Below are positions 46,887-56,249 of a DNA stretch of 64,000 nucleotides, piece after piece. Source of the DNA: an uncultured Buttiauxella sp. (GTDB taxonomy: Bacteria > Pseudomonadota > Gammaproteobacteria > Enterobacterales > Enterobacteriaceae); the NCBI GenBank assembly GCA_946480445.1, contig CAMLJN010000006.1, positions 123,738 through 187,737 of the forward strand, read 5' to 3'. The notes under the pieces are model-generated. The model ran no database searches and was not told the DNA's origin. It worked only from the letters and a program-made list of their open reading frames with translations. Position 1 is the stretch's first letter. The number at the start of each line of letters is the position of its first letter. The translations under genes were made by a program, and so were the position numbers.

Positions 46887-48791
46887 TTAGAGTTTAAAAC
46901 TGGCCACCACGCGCTCAAGCTGCTGAGTTTGCTCGGACATCGACTGCGATGCGGAGGAAACCTGCTGAACCAGCGCGGCATTCTGCTGCGTGGTACTGTC
47001 CAGCTGGTTGATGGCCACGTTGACCTGTTCAATGCCGGTACTTTGCTCGCGGCTGGAAGACATTATCTCCCCCATCAGCGTGGTAACATTGCGCACGCCC
47101 TGCATCAGCTCATCCATGGTGCTGCCAGCCTGAGTCACCAGCTCGGTACCCAGATTCACATTGCTCACCGAGGTTTCAATCAGCGACTTAATTTCCCGCG
47201 CCGACTGCGCCGAACGCTGCGCCAGATTACGAACTTCCGCCGCCACCACGGCAAAACCTCGTCCCTGCTCCCCGGCTCTCGCCGCTTCTACAGCAGCATT
47301 CAGCGCAAGGATATTGGTCTGGAAAGCGATGCTGTCAATCACGCCAATGATATCCACTACCTTGCCGGACGAGCTTTGAATGGCGTTCATGGTACTGACC
47401 ACCTGCTTCACCACCTCCCCTCCTTTCACCGCCACGTTCGAGGCTTCATGAGCCAGTTTATTCGCATGGGCGGCATTATCCGCGTTCTGCCGAACGGTAC
47501 TGGTCAACTCTTCCATCGAGGCCGCCGTTTGCTCGATGGAGCTGGCCTGGTCTTCGGTTCGCGCAGAAAGATCCTGGTTGCCGGAGGCAATCTGGTGCGA
47601 AGCGGAAGTAATGGCTCGCGCGCTGTCTCCCACCTGACGAAGCAGAGTTTGCAGATGCGAAATCACGTCGTTAAAGCTGGTGATGATGGCATTAAACTCA
47701 GGGCTGCTGCTGGGCTCAAGCCGCTGGGTTAAATCCGCGCCCCCTGATGAAAGGCGACTGATATTGTGATTCAGGTCGGCAAGCCGATGCATAAAGCTGC
47801 GAATAAACAGTATCAGTACGCCGAGCAGCAGCAGCGCCATCGGGATCTGTACCATGCTCAGGCGCATCATGATAGCGTCCGTCTGCTTAGTCAGCAGCGA
47901 AGTGGGCAGATCGACCGCGAGGATCCACGGGCTGCCCTTAATTGCCTGCAACATCACGGTATGCGACTCGCCGTTATTCTCATATTCCCGTTCGCTGTCC
48001 TTTGTAGCCTCAAAGCCTGGCAAGATTTCCTGCACCGCTTTCGCCATAGGGACAGAGTCGCTCATCTCAGACAGGTTATTCAGGCTGGCCGTTTTACCCA
48101 TTTGTCCGGCGTTGCCCACCACTTTGCCATTGGCCTCAATGATCAGCACCTGGCCCTGAATACTCTCTCCCATCTGCTGCGCCAGCTGATTAAAGAAGCC
48201 CAGCGTCACATCAATGGTCGCTACACCCCACGGCTGGCCATCCTTGCTAATCACCATGGCACAGTTGGTACGCGGCTGCGGGCTGGCATCATCCTGATAG
48301 GCGTTCGCCCACGCACACTGCCCGGCAGGTGAAGCCAGGCCCGACTTATACCAGACCTGCTCGTAGTAATTCGGCGCGGCGTCGGTGTTCCAGTAGGTGT
48401 TTTCCTCCAGCTTATTGCTGGCGCTGCGGGCAAAAAAGGTACTGAACTTATTGCGACCGACTTCGCGTTTTTCCGGCAGCGGCCAGATACCGCCACCAAA
48501 CACGTTCACATCCTGATACTGGTCAACAAGCGAAGGCAATAAGCGATTGATATCGTCGCTTTGCATGGTGGCTACAGCCTGGGTGATGCTGCGCATCTGC
48601 GCCTGCACGCGGTTCATTTGCTCGACGATATTGACGGCAATATTACCCACCTCGTAACGGATCAGCTGCGTTTCGTTTCGCTTAATCTGCGGCGTAACGA
48701 AATAGTGAATCACCAACGAAGTCACAATCGTAAGCAAAAGAAAGAAAAGACATAAAGAGACGATAAAGCGGGATTGTGTTGTTTTTAGCAT
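46887..48791 (-). CDS. methyl-accepting chemotaxis protein
   Basis: A 634-residue transmembrane chemoreceptor. TM1 is at about residues 10-30, then a large dCache-like periplasmic sensor (about 35-300), TM2 (about 308-330), a HAMP domain (about 330-385), and the signalling hairpin with the highly conserved [20 protein letters not shown] and [14 protein letters not shown] tip. There is no C-terminal NWETF pentapeptide, so it would depend on other receptors for CheR/CheB. The ligand is unknown. A sigma-28-like promoter lies at 48835-48861. It is a single-gene unit in the accessory block. Confidence 0.93.
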   Translation of the reverse strand: MLKTTQSRFIVSLCLFFLLLTIVTSLVIHYFVTPQIKRNETQLIRYEVGNIAVNIVEQMNRVQAQMRSITQAVATMQSDDINRLLPSLVDQYQDVNVFGGGIWPLPEKREVGRNKFSTFFARSASNKLEENTYWNTDAAPNYYEQVWYKSGLASPAGQCAWANAYQDDASPQPRTNCAMVISKDGQPWGVATIDVTLGFFNQLAQQMGESIQGQVLIIEANGKVVGNAGQMGKTASLNNLSEMSDSVPMAKAVQEILPGFEATKDSEREYENNGESHTVMLQAIKGSPWILAVDLPTSLLTKQTDAIMMRLSMVQIPMALLLLGVLILFIRSFMHRLADLNHNISRLSSGGADLTQRLEPSSSPEFNAIITSFNDVISHLQTLLRQVGDSARAITSASHQIASGNQDLSARTEDQASSIEQTAASMEELTSTVRQNADNAAHANKLAHEASNVAVKGGEVVKQVVSTMNAIQSSSGKVVDIIGVIDSIAFQTNILALNAAVEAARAGEQGRGFAVVAAEVRNLAQRSAQSAREIKSLIETSVSNVNLGTELVTQAGSTMDELMQGVRNVTTLMGEIMSSSREQSTGIEQVNVAINQLDSTTQQNAALVQQVSSASQSMSEQTQQLERVVASFKL

Positions 48792-48834
48792 GGCGATGGC
48801 ACCTGGTGGTCAAAAAGCGAAGCGCTTGATGTTG

Positions 48835-48861
48835 ACTACGGCTTGCCGTCGACAAACTTGA
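48835..48861 (-). promoter_or_regulatory. probable sigma-28 (flagellar class 3) promoter of the chemoreceptor
   Basis: On the minus strand TCAAGTTT (48854-48861) and GCCGTAGT (48835-48842) are separated by 11 bases; the consensus is TAAAGTTT-N11-GCCGATAA. It lies about 44 bases before the start codon and fits FliA control. Confidence 0.65.
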
Positions 48862-49102
48862 ATATTTAATGAGTGTAAAAGGACGCAAAACATAACGGTG
48901 TGAAATTAATTTCTATTGAAATCTTAAACATAAGAGAAATAGATGAAATATTTTGTAATACATTGCTCTTAGCACAGACCTGAGAAAGCTTAGACCCCTC
49001 CCTCGTCATAACTTAGAAGATAACAATATTGGGCGACGCAAAGGGCTTACGGCAATGTATTTCCAACGGGCAGAGCGCCCCTGAACGTAAAAGGAAACCC
49101 TC

Positions 49103-49228
49103 ATGATGCTGCGCTGTTGTTGTGCCAAACCGTTAAACCGCGAACCTGAAAAATCTCACGTTACTGGAGCCAAAAATGAGCACAACTTCCACCCCGGCCT
49201 TGCCAATCCTCGATCTCTCGCAGCTTAA
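49103..49228 (+). CDS. cysteine-rich leader ORF before the oxygenase/ABC operon
   Basis: A 41-codon frame starting MMLRCCCAKPLNREPEK, with three adjacent Cys codons (TGT x3 at 49115-49123), preceded by AAAAGGAAA about 7 bases before its ATG. It runs over the Shine-Dalgarno (GGAG, 49166-49169) and first 53 bases of the oxygenase gene in another frame. Cysteine-rich leaders of the form M-x-L-R-C-C precede sulfur-uptake operons in other bacteria, where ribosome stalling or translation at Cys codons tunes downstream expression. The downstream genes fit a sulfur-compound uptake role. The ORF is visible; its regulatory function is inferred. Confidence 0.6.
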   Translation: MMLRCCCAKPLNREPEKSHVTGAKNEHNFHPGLANPRSLAA

Positions 49229-50213
49229 CGGCACGGCGACCGACCGCGCGGCTTTTCTCAGCCAGCTACGCCACGCCGCGCGAGAAATCGGCTTCTTCTA
49301 TCTTATTAATCATGGTGTTAGCCCGGAACTGCAACAGGCAGTACAGGACGAAGCTCGGCGTTTCTTTGCGCTACCCGACGCCGAGAAACAAAAAGTTGCG
49401 ATGATCCACTCGCCTCATTTCCGCGGCTACAACCGTGCAGCCAGCGAATTGACACGGGGTAAACCCGACTGGCGCGAACAGTTTGATTTGGGCGCTGAAC
49501 GTCCAGCCCTGCGGATTAGCCAGGGTGAGCCAGGCTGGCTACGCCTGCAAGGGCCAAACCTGTGGCCAGCATCCCTCCCTGAGCTGAAACCTACGCTCCT
49601 GCAATTTCAACGTGAAATGACCGGGGTGGCCCTCCAGCTCTTACGAACCTTCGCTGAAGCGCTGGCTCTTCCGGCGGACAGTTTTGACCCCCTTTACGGC
49701 AGTAAACCTAACGAACATATCAAACTGATCCGCTATCCGGGCCAGCAGGCCACCGCAGGCAATCAGGGCGTTGGGGCGCATAAAGATTCCGGCTTTTTGA
49801 GCTTCCTGCTTCAGGACCAGCAAAAAGGGTTGCAGGTGGAAGTCACCCCGGATAACTGGGTAGAGGCGGTTCCGCTGCCCGGCAGCTTTGTCGTGAATAT
49901 CGGCGAACTGCTGGAGTTGGCCACCAACGGCTATCTTCGCGCCACCGTACACCGCGTGATTTCACCTCCACCTGACGAGGAACGCCTGTCCATCGCATTT
50001 TTCCTCGGCGCGCAGCTGGATGCCACTGTGCCAGTCTATGCCCTGCCGCCAGAGCTGGCGCGCGAGGCTCACGGCCCGGAGAGCGATCCGCGCAATCCCC
50101 TGCTGCGTGATGTGGGCTGGAATTACCTGAAAGGCCGGCTGCGTTCCCATCCTGACGTGGCGGAGCGCTATTACCCGGACGTGCTGCGAAACAGCGCAGA
50201 ATTAATCGCTTAA
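49176..50213 (+). CDS. isopenicillin-N-synthase-family Fe(II) oxygenase
   Basis: A 345-residue 2-oxoglutarate/Fe(II)-dependent-type oxygenase. The N-terminal DIOX_N region (LPILDLSQLNG...AAREIGFFYLINHGV) is followed by the jelly-roll core with iron ligands His202, Asp204 (HKD) and His259 (TVHRV), and the RxS motif Arg270-Ser272. All are intact, so it should be active; the substrate is unknown. GGAG lies 6 bases before ATG 49176. It heads an operon with a methionine-type ABC importer, starting 19 bases before the binding protein, which suggests that it oxidises what the importer brings in. Confidence 0.88.
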   Translation: MSTTSTPALPILDLSQLNGTATDRAAFLSQLRHAAREIGFFYLINHGVSPELQQAVQDEARRFFALPDAEKQKVAMIHSPHFRGYNRAASELTRGKPDWREQFDLGAERPALRISQGEPGWLRLQGPNLWPASLPELKPTLLQFQREMTGVALQLLRTFAEALALPADSFDPLYGSKPNEHIKLIRYPGQQATAGNQGVGAHKDSGFLSFLLQDQQKGLQVEVTPDNWVEAVPLPGSFVVNIGELLELATNGYLRATVHRVISPPPDEERLSIAFFLGAQLDATVPVYALPPELAREAHGPESDPRNPLLRDVGWNYLKGRLRSHPDVAERYYPDVLRNSAELIA

Positions 50214-50232
50214 TACTTACCAGGAAAACACC

Positions 50233-51042
50233 ATGAAAAATGCCTCTTTCAAGCTGGCAGGTATCGCCCTGTCTTTAACTCTGGCTTTTAGCGCACACGC
50301 AGCCGATACCTTACGCATTGCCGCCGATCCGGTGCCCCACGCGGAGATCCTGGCTTTTGTTCAAAAACTCGATCCTAATCTGAAGCTGAAAATCGTCGAG
50401 CTCAGCAACGGTGTTAACGCCAACGAACTGCTGGCCAACGGCGATGTGGATGCTAACTACTTCCAGCACGTGCCGTATTTACGCGATCAGGAAAAGGCGC
50501 TGGGCAAAAGCTTTAGCGTTGCCGCTACCGTACATATTGAGCCTTTGGGGATTTATTCCCACAAATATAAAGATCTGACGTCACTGCCGGAGCATGCCAC
50601 CGTCGCACTGCCGAATAACGTGACCAACCTTAGCCGTGCGCTCTATTTATTGCAGGACAAAGGGCTTATTACCCTGAAACCGGAGTTTAAAGACGCCGCG
50701 ACAAATCAGGCCACGCCGAAGGACATAGCCAGCAATCCTAAGCAGCTGAAGATTGTTGAAATTGAAGCGCCACAGCTGCCGCGTTCGCTGGACGATGTGG
50801 ATCTGGCGGTGATCAACGGCAACTACGCGCTGGAAGCAGGGCTAACGCCGGCCAAAGACTCGCTCGGGCTGGAAAGCGCGACGCACAATCCTTACGCCAA
50901 TATTCTGGTGACTAACCCGGATCTGGCTAACGATCCGCGTATCAAAGAGCTGGCGAAAGATTTGCAGTCTCCGCAGGTTGCCGAGTTTATCCGCAAGCAG
51001 TTTAACGGCTCGGTTATCCCGGTCGCTACCCCGCAATCATGA
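50233..51042 (+). CDS. MetQ/NlpA-family ABC substrate-binding protein
   Basis: A 269-residue periplasmic binding protein with signal peptide [19 protein letters not shown]...AHA and mature start [17 protein letters not shown]. The NlpA/MetQ core is clear ([54 protein letters not shown]). Unlike E. coli MetQ there is no lipobox cysteine, so the protein is soluble or held otherwise. The ligand could be methionine, a sulfoxide or another sulfur compound. Its TGA overlaps the ATPase ATG (51039-51042). Confidence 0.87.
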   Translation: MKNASFKLAGIALSLTLAFSAHAADTLRIAADPVPHAEILAFVQKLDPNLKLKIVELSNGVNANELLANGDVDANYFQHVPYLRDQEKALGKSFSVAATVHIEPLGIYSHKYKDLTSLPEHATVALPNNVTNLSRALYLLQDKGLITLKPEFKDAATNQATPKDIASNPKQLKIVEIEAPQLPRSLDDVDLAVINGNYALEAGLTPAKDSLGLESATHNPYANILVTNPDLANDPRIKELAKDLQSPQVAEFIRKQFNGSVIPVATPQS

Positions 51043-51831
51043 TTTCCCTTGAGCGGCTGAGCAAAGTGTATGCCGGAGAAGGCCAACCGGCGCTGGATAA
51101 CCTCTCTCTTAGCGTGCCCGACGGCGCAGTCTACGGCATTCTCGGGCGCAGCGGCGCCGGGAAAAGTACCCTGATCCGCTGTCTCAATCTGCTGGAGCGG
51201 CCCACTTCGGGCCGCATCATTATGGGGGGGAAAAGATATTACTCTGCTGAATCAGCGTGAGCTGCGCCTGCATCGACAGCGCACCGGCATGGTGTTTCAG
51301 CACTTTAATTTAATTCATGCGCGCAACGTGGAGGATAACATCGCGGTGCCGCTGGAAATTGCCGGAGTACCGCGTCCGGCGCGTGAGCAACGCGTCAGGG
51401 AACTGCTTGACCTGGTGGGTTTATCCGATAAAGCGCAGGCTTTTCCCTCCCAGCTCTCGGGTGGACAAAAACAACGCGTAGGTATTGCCCGCGCGCTGGC
51501 CGCGCATCCGACAGTTTTGCTGTGCGATGAGGCCACCAGCGCGCTGGATCCGGAAACCACCGCCTCAGTGCTGGCGCTGCTCGCCGACATCAACCGCAAG
51601 CTCGGCTTAACCATCGTGCTGATCACCCATCAGCTGGAAGTCGTGAAGGCGATCTGCGATCACGCCGCTCTGCTGGAAAAGGGCAGGCTTATTGAAAGCG
51701 GCCCGCTGTCCGATCTGTTGCTTGATCCGTACTCGCGCCTGCGCGGCGCCCTGCTGCCGGACCGGGAAGCTGAACGGGCATTTTTACGTCGCCACGGTGT
51801 GGAAGGAATAAAGTTATGCGAAGTCGCTTAG
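51039..51831 (+). pseudogene. MetN-type ABC ATPase gene, frameshifted in a run of seven G
   Basis: The first part (73 codons from ATG 51039) carries Walker [10 protein letters not shown] (residues 36-44) and ends after GRIIMGGK. The sequence then leaves frame at GGGGGGG (51224-51230). With one G fewer the frame continues [13 protein letters not shown] into the second open part, which holds [12 protein letters not shown], the signature [15 protein letters not shown], Walker [14 protein letters not shown] and the switch His in LITHQLE, and ends at 51831. The defect is a single base. It may be a real mutation, a phase-variable tract or a sequencing error. All other genes of the operon are intact. 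Confidence 0.85.
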
Positions 51832-52487
51832 CCTGGGAGGATCTGTGGCCGCTGCTGTGGGATGGTACTCTCGAGACGCTTTACATGGTCGGTCTCGCGG
51901 CGCTGTTTACCGTGCTAATCGGCCTGCCGCTCGGCATCCTGTTGTTTATCACGCGCCGGGACGGCGTGTTACCTGCGCCGCGCACTAACCAAATAATTGG
52001 CAGCATCGTCAATATTGGCCGCTCGCTGCCGTTTATCGTATTGCTGATAGCGCTGATTCCTTTGACACGCATTATCGTAGGCACCACGCTTGGCAGCACT
52101 GCGGCCGTTGTCCCTATTACCATCGGCGCTTTTCCGTTCTTCGCCCGCGTGGTGGAAAGCGCGCTGGACGAGGTGGACAAAGGTCGCATCGAAGCCATTC
52201 TCTCAATGGGAGGGAATGCCTGGCATGTGATTGGCAAAGTGCTACTGCCGGAAGCGCTTCCCGCCCTGCTCGCTGGCATTACGCTGACGGTAGTGATGCT
52301 GATAGGTTTTTCTTCTATGGCCGGCGTAATTGGCGGCGGCGGGCTCGGCGACTTAGCCATTCGCTACGGCTACCAGCGGTTTAATAACCAGGTTATGGTC
52401 GGCACGGTATTGATTCTGGTGGTGCTGGTTCAGCTTGTGCAAAGCATTGGCGACCGCCTTGTACGCCGCCTGGCTCATCGCCGATAA
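51816..52487 (+). CDS. MetI-type ABC permease
   Basis: A 223-residue membrane permease with five hydrophobic segments (about 22-45, 58-82, 90-112, 145-175 and 190-212). The EAA-like coupling motif ([24 protein letters not shown]) binds the ATPase; the [18 protein letters not shown] block is typical of MetI. It overlaps the end of the ATPase gene by 16 bases. With the binding protein and ATPase it forms a MetNIQ-type importer. A hairpin (52496-52522) closes the operon. Confidence 0.9.
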   Translation: MRSRLAWEDLWPLLWDGTLETLYMVGLAALFTVLIGLPLGILLFITRRDGVLPAPRTNQIIGSIVNIGRSLPFIVLLIALIPLTRIIVGTTLGSTAAVVPITIGAFPFFARVVESALDEVDKGRIEAILSMGGNAWHVIGKVLLPEALPALLAGITLTVVMLIGFSSMAGVIGGGGLGDLAIRYGYQRFNNQVMVGTVLILVVLVQLVQSIGDRLVRRLAHRR

Positions 52488-52495
52488 CCATTGGC

Positions 52496-52522
52496 ACGGC
52501 CCTCTCCTCCCGGAGGGGCCGT
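52496..52522. terminator. hairpin between convergent permease and PTS genes
   Basis: ACGGCCCTCTCC and GGAGGGGCCGT arms pair with small mismatches around TCCC. No strong T run; a probable shared transcription end. Confidence 0.55.
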
Positions 52523-52534
52523 CCGGGCTAAACT

Positions 52535-53905
52535 TTATGCCTTCTCCCTTACCAGTAGCGTCGTCAGCGTAAACGATAAGACCAGCGCCAACGCTACGCC
52601 CATCAGGGCAAAGATAAAATACGGGCCAATATAGGCTGGCAGACTGAAGAGACTCGACAGAATATAGCCGTAGAGCCGCACGCCGAAGAAAGCGATAAAC
52701 GCAGAGGCGAAGGAGCTTGCCACCGTCGCGGCGATAAATGCTTTTTTGTAGCGGGTCAGCACACCAAACAACGCGGGTTCTGTTATTCCCAACAAAGCAG
52801 AAATTCCTGCCGACAGTACAACCGACCGTTCGGCGCGCGATTTATTCTGCCGCCAGATAGCGAAGGTTGCCCCGGCAATCGCCATGTTCGCCATAAACAT
52901 CATCGGCATCAGCATGTCGTAGCCGCGGTCGGTGAAGTTTTGCAGCGCGATGGGCGTCATGGCGTGGTGCATTCCGGTCAGGATAGCCACCGGCCTGATA
53001 GCCCCCACCACCAGCCCGGCGAAGCTTGCCGAAACCCCAAACAGCCCCTCGATAAACCAGGCCAGTCCCTTACCAAGATAAATGCCCAGCGGGCCAATAA
53101 CCACCAGCGCAACAAGCGCAGCGAGAAAAAGCGTCAGGGTTGGGGTAAAGACCGTCTTCAACACGTCCGGCATGATACTGTCCACCCAGCGGTGGATATA
53201 GCTTAACGCCAGTACGGAGAAGATCACCGGGATCACACTTGAGGCATAGTTAAAAACAGATACCGGAATAACGTTAAGAAAGTAGAAAGCGTCAACCGCG
53301 TTGGGAGCATGTCCGGCAAGAGCTTTAGCCGCCTCAATTAGCGAGGGATACATAAAGCAGGCGGCAACGGCAGCGGCCAGATACTCATTAGTCTTAAAAA
53401 TACGCGCGGCGGAAATCGCGAGGAAGAACGGCAGGAAATAAAACACGCCGCTGGCAATCAAATCAATGACGATCACCGTGTCGCTTTTCGCAGAGATGAC
53501 CTTCAGCGCAATTAGCCCCGCCAATAGACCTTTAATCATCCCGGCACCGGCAATAGCGGGCACGATAGGCCCAAAAACGCCTGAAACCGTATCCATAAAG
53601 AGTGAGATCAGGCTCTTACGCTCTTTTTTCTGCCCGCCTGCGCTGCCGGGCGAATCAGCGATCCCCAGCGCAGAAGATAATTGCTCATACCAGCCGTTCA
53701 CCTGTGGGCCAATGATTATCTGGAACTGATCGCTTTGCATCTGCACCCCCAAAATACCCGGTAGCTTTTTTATTTCAGGCTGATCTATTTTGCTTTCATC
53801 AATGACATCAAAACGTAGCCGCGTCATGCAATGCCAGACTTTATTAATATTATCCGCACCGCCGACCAGGCGAATAATATTATTGATGGCCTCAACTGTC
53901 CCCAT
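52535..53905 (-). CDS. PTS EIIBC permease, glucose/beta-glucoside family
   Basis: A 456-residue sugar permease of the phosphotransferase system. The EIIB domain (residues 1-80) has the phosphorylated Cys26 in WHCMTRLRF. The EIIC domain (about 105-450) carries the conserved GITEPALFGV motif and about ten helices. There is no EIIA domain, so it must borrow EIIA, for example Crr. The substrate is unknown. It is divergent from an RspA-type dehydratase and a GntR/UTRA regulator, which suggests a dedicated sugar or sugar-acid pathway. Confidence 0.88.
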   Translation of the reverse strand: MGTVEAINNIIRLVGGADNINKVWHCMTRLRFDVIDESKIDQPEIKKLPGILGVQMQSDQFQIIIGPQVNGWYEQLSSALGIADSPGSAGGQKKERKSLISLFMDTVSGVFGPIVPAIAGAGMIKGLLAGLIALKVISAKSDTVIVIDLIASGVFYFLPFFLAISAARIFKTNEYLAAAVAACFMYPSLIEAAKALAGHAPNAVDAFYFLNVIPVSVFNYASSVIPVIFSVLALSYIHRWVDSIMPDVLKTVFTPTLTLFLAALVALVVIGPLGIYLGKGLAWFIEGLFGVSASFAGLVVGAIRPVAILTGMHHAMTPIALQNFTDRGYDMLMPMMFMANMAIAGATFAIWRQNKSRAERSVVLSAGISALLGITEPALFGVLTRYKKAFIAATVASSFASAFIAFFGVRLYGYILSSLFSLPAYIGPYFIFALMGVALALVLSFTLTTLLVREKA

Positions 53906-54207
53906 TCATGGCTCCGGATAATATGTTTAAGTAATGTGCCGCGTGGCTTTTGATGGTAGAGAAAACCTGCCAACAAAACAAACCAATAAACTTTGAACCC
54001 CATCACAATTAGCGGCCAACAGAGACACAAAAGCGTATCCAGACGCAAATTGGTATGGTTTTTATTGCATAACACTCATTTTCTCTGACCAATAAAAATT
54101 AATAAAAAAGTTATTTACCCCTCCGATAATTAAAGCGATAGTAAATAACAGAACTTTATTTATGATGAGCAACCGGCCCGTATTAAAACGGCCCGTGGAG
54201 TAATCTC
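53906..54207. other. divergent promoter region of the sugar cluster
   Basis: About 300 A+T-rich bases between the PTS gene and the dehydratase. It contains TGGTATGGTTT near 54051-54061; a similar TGGTATGTTT lies upstream of the GntR-type gene (56160-56169, minus strand), so both may be operators for that regulator. I see no gene. Confidence 0.4.
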
Positions 54208-55407
54208 GTGCTGCCTACACTGATTGAAAATATTGAATGTTTTATCACTAAACCAGACCGTCACAATCTGGTTACCGTGCGCGTGACCACCAATAAAGGC
54301 GTTACCGGCCACGGCTGCGCCACCTTCCAGCAGCGTCCACTGGCCGTGAAAACTCTGGTCGATGAGTACCTGAAACCCTTACTTATCGGACGGGATGCAA
54401 ACCATATTGAAGATCTGTGGCAGGTGATGAACGTCAATGCTTACTGGCGCAACGGCCCGGTGATGAACAATGCGATGTCAGGTGTCGATATGGCGCTGTG
54501 GGATATTAAAGGGCAACTGGCGAATATGCCGCTCTACCAGCTGTTCGGCGGCAAATCCAGGGATGCCATTGCCGTTTACAGCCACGCGGCAAGCGAAACG
54601 CTGGAGGGGCTGTATGAGGAAGTCGATAAGCTCCAGGCCCTGGGCTATCGCTATATCCGCTGCCAGCTCGGATTTTACGGTGGCACGCCGCAGGGGCTGC
54701 ACGCCACAAAAGACCCCACCCCCGGCGCTTATTACGACCAGGATGAGTACATGGCTAACACGCTTGCCATGTTTAAAGCCCTGCGCGAGAAATACGGCCA
54801 TAAAATTCATATTCTGCACGATGTCCATGAGCGCCTTTTCCCGCAGCAGGCGGTGTCGTTTGCCAAAGCGCTGGAACCGTATCAACCGTGGTTTATTGAA
54901 GATATTCTCCCGCCGCAGCAAAGCGCATGGCTCGAGCAGGTCCGTACGCATTCCTCCGTCCCCCTGGCCATGGGTGAACTGTTTAACAATCCGGCTGAAT
55001 GGCACGATCTGATTGTGAATCGCCGCATAGATTTTATTCGCTGCCACGTATCGCAGATCGGCGGGATCACGCCCGCACTGAAGCTGGCGATTCTTTGCCA
55101 GGCCTTTGGCGTGCGCCTGGCGTGGCATGGCCCTTCTGATATGACGCCCATCGGTGTCGCGGTGAATACGCATCTGAATATTCACCTGCACAATGCGGCC
55201 ATTCAGGAGTTCATCCCGAACAGGCCGAACACCGAACAGGTATTCCCTGGCGCGCCGAAAGCCGAACGGGGCTATATGTATCCGATTGAAAAACCGGGGA
55301 TTGGTGTGGGCTTTAACCAGCAGGCAGCGGAAGCCTTCCCGCTGGAATACCGTCCACATGAGTGGACGCAAAGCCGCTTGCCCAACGGCACGCTTCACAC
55401 GCCCTGA
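54208..55407 (+). CDS. enolase-superfamily dehydratase (RspA / mannonate dehydratase type)
   Basis: A 399-residue enolase-superfamily enzyme similar to RspA. The N-terminal cap is followed by a barrel with metal ligands Asp ([10 protein letters not shown]), Glu (FIEDILP) and Glu (AMGELFNN); the His in DVHER and the HGPSD block are also present. Such enzymes dehydrate mannonate, gluconate or related acids, often weakly. It begins with GTG 54208, with GGAG 7 bases upstream. Its end overlaps the convergent GntR gene by 13 bases. With the PTS gene it probably serves one pathway. Confidence 0.87.
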   Translation: MLPTLIENIECFITKPDRHNLVTVRVTTNKGVTGHGCATFQQRPLAVKTLVDEYLKPLLIGRDANHIEDLWQVMNVNAYWRNGPVMNNAMSGVDMALWDIKGQLANMPLYQLFGGKSRDAIAVYSHAASETLEGLYEEVDKLQALGYRYIRCQLGFYGGTPQGLHATKDPTPGAYYDQDEYMANTLAMFKALREKYGHKIHILHDVHERLFPQQAVSFAKALEPYQPWFIEDILPPQQSAWLEQVRTHSSVPLAMGELFNNPAEWHDLIVNRRIDFIRCHVSQIGGITPALKLAILCQAFGVRLAWHGPSDMTPIGVAVNTHLNIHLHNAAIQEFIPNRPNTEQVFPGAPKAERGYMYPIEKPGIGVGFNQQAAEAFPLEYRPHEWTQSRLPNGTLHTP

Positions 55408-56117
55408 TCGCCTTTGCGGAACGCAACGTTGTCGTGATTGAAAGGAATCACATAGGTGCAGGAGTAGTTAATATCGACAATTTCGCTGATTTCAAAAACC
55501 CTGCCGCCTTCCAGAATCCCCCGGTTGATGATGCGCATCGCCGGGCTTCCTTTTTTACACTCCAGTAGCGCAGCCTGCTCTTTATTAATGCTGACGGCCT
55601 GATAGCTGGTCAGCAAATGCGAGATGCGATAGCCCTTGCCCAGCACGTAAAGCTGTAGCGATCTCTCGATCACCTGCTGATTTAGGTCGGGAAAATCCTT
55701 CACCGGCATGCGCGAGATCTCAATTTGTACTTTGCGGTTATCCACGTACCGCAGACGACAAAACTGCCAGATAAAATCCTCCTCGCCCAGGCCAAATACC
55801 TGCTGCTCTTCGCGATCGGGCAGTTTTTTATGCAGATTTACCATGCGAAACGCGATCTGATCGAAACGCTTCTCAGTGATCGAGTTGTAGACCAGCGGGT
55901 TACCGCGTGCACGCTGGTTCACCCATATCCCCGATCCCTGAACAATATCCACCACGCCAATACTCGCCAGCTTTTCAAGCGCCTGACGGATGGTAAACCG
56001 GGAAACGCCATAATCTTCAGCCAGCTGCCGTTCAGGAGGCAGCTTTTCCCGGGCTGTGCCACTTTGCTGGTAAATTTTGCTGAGTAAATCCTGGGCGACA
56101 AAATCTTTTTTCTTCAT
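55395..56117 (-). CDS. GntR-family (UTRA) regulator
   Basis: A 240-residue HutC-type GntR regulator. The winged helix (residues 10-70) includes [25 protein letters not shown]; a UTRA effector domain (about 90-235) contains [23 protein letters not shown] and [22 protein letters not shown] 56117 has AGG about 5 bases upstream; a GTG six codons earlier is less likely. It probably controls the adjoining PTS and dehydratase genes, answering to a phosphorylated sugar. It converges with the dehydratase gene. Confidence 0.88.
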   Translation of the reverse strand: MKKKDFVAQDLLSKIYQQSGTAREKLPPERQLAEDYGVSRFTIRQALEKLASIGVVDIVQGSGIWVNQRARGNPLVYNSITEKRFDQIAFRMVNLHKKLPDREEQQVFGLGEEDFIWQFCRLRYVDNRKVQIEISRMPVKDFPDLNQQVIERSLQLYVLGKGYRISHLLTSYQAVSINKEQAALLECKKGSPAMRIINRGILEGGRVFEISEIVDINYSCTYVIPFNHDNVAFRKGDQGV

Positions 56118-56249
56118 CTGCACCTCACTTTTCACCCAAAGAATCTATGCTTTGAGTTGAAACATACCATCCCGCAACCAGGTGAGCTAGAATTAGCCAG
56201 TTTGTTTAAAAACATTAATAAATAGAGCGACTTTAAGCAGGCTAAAACA

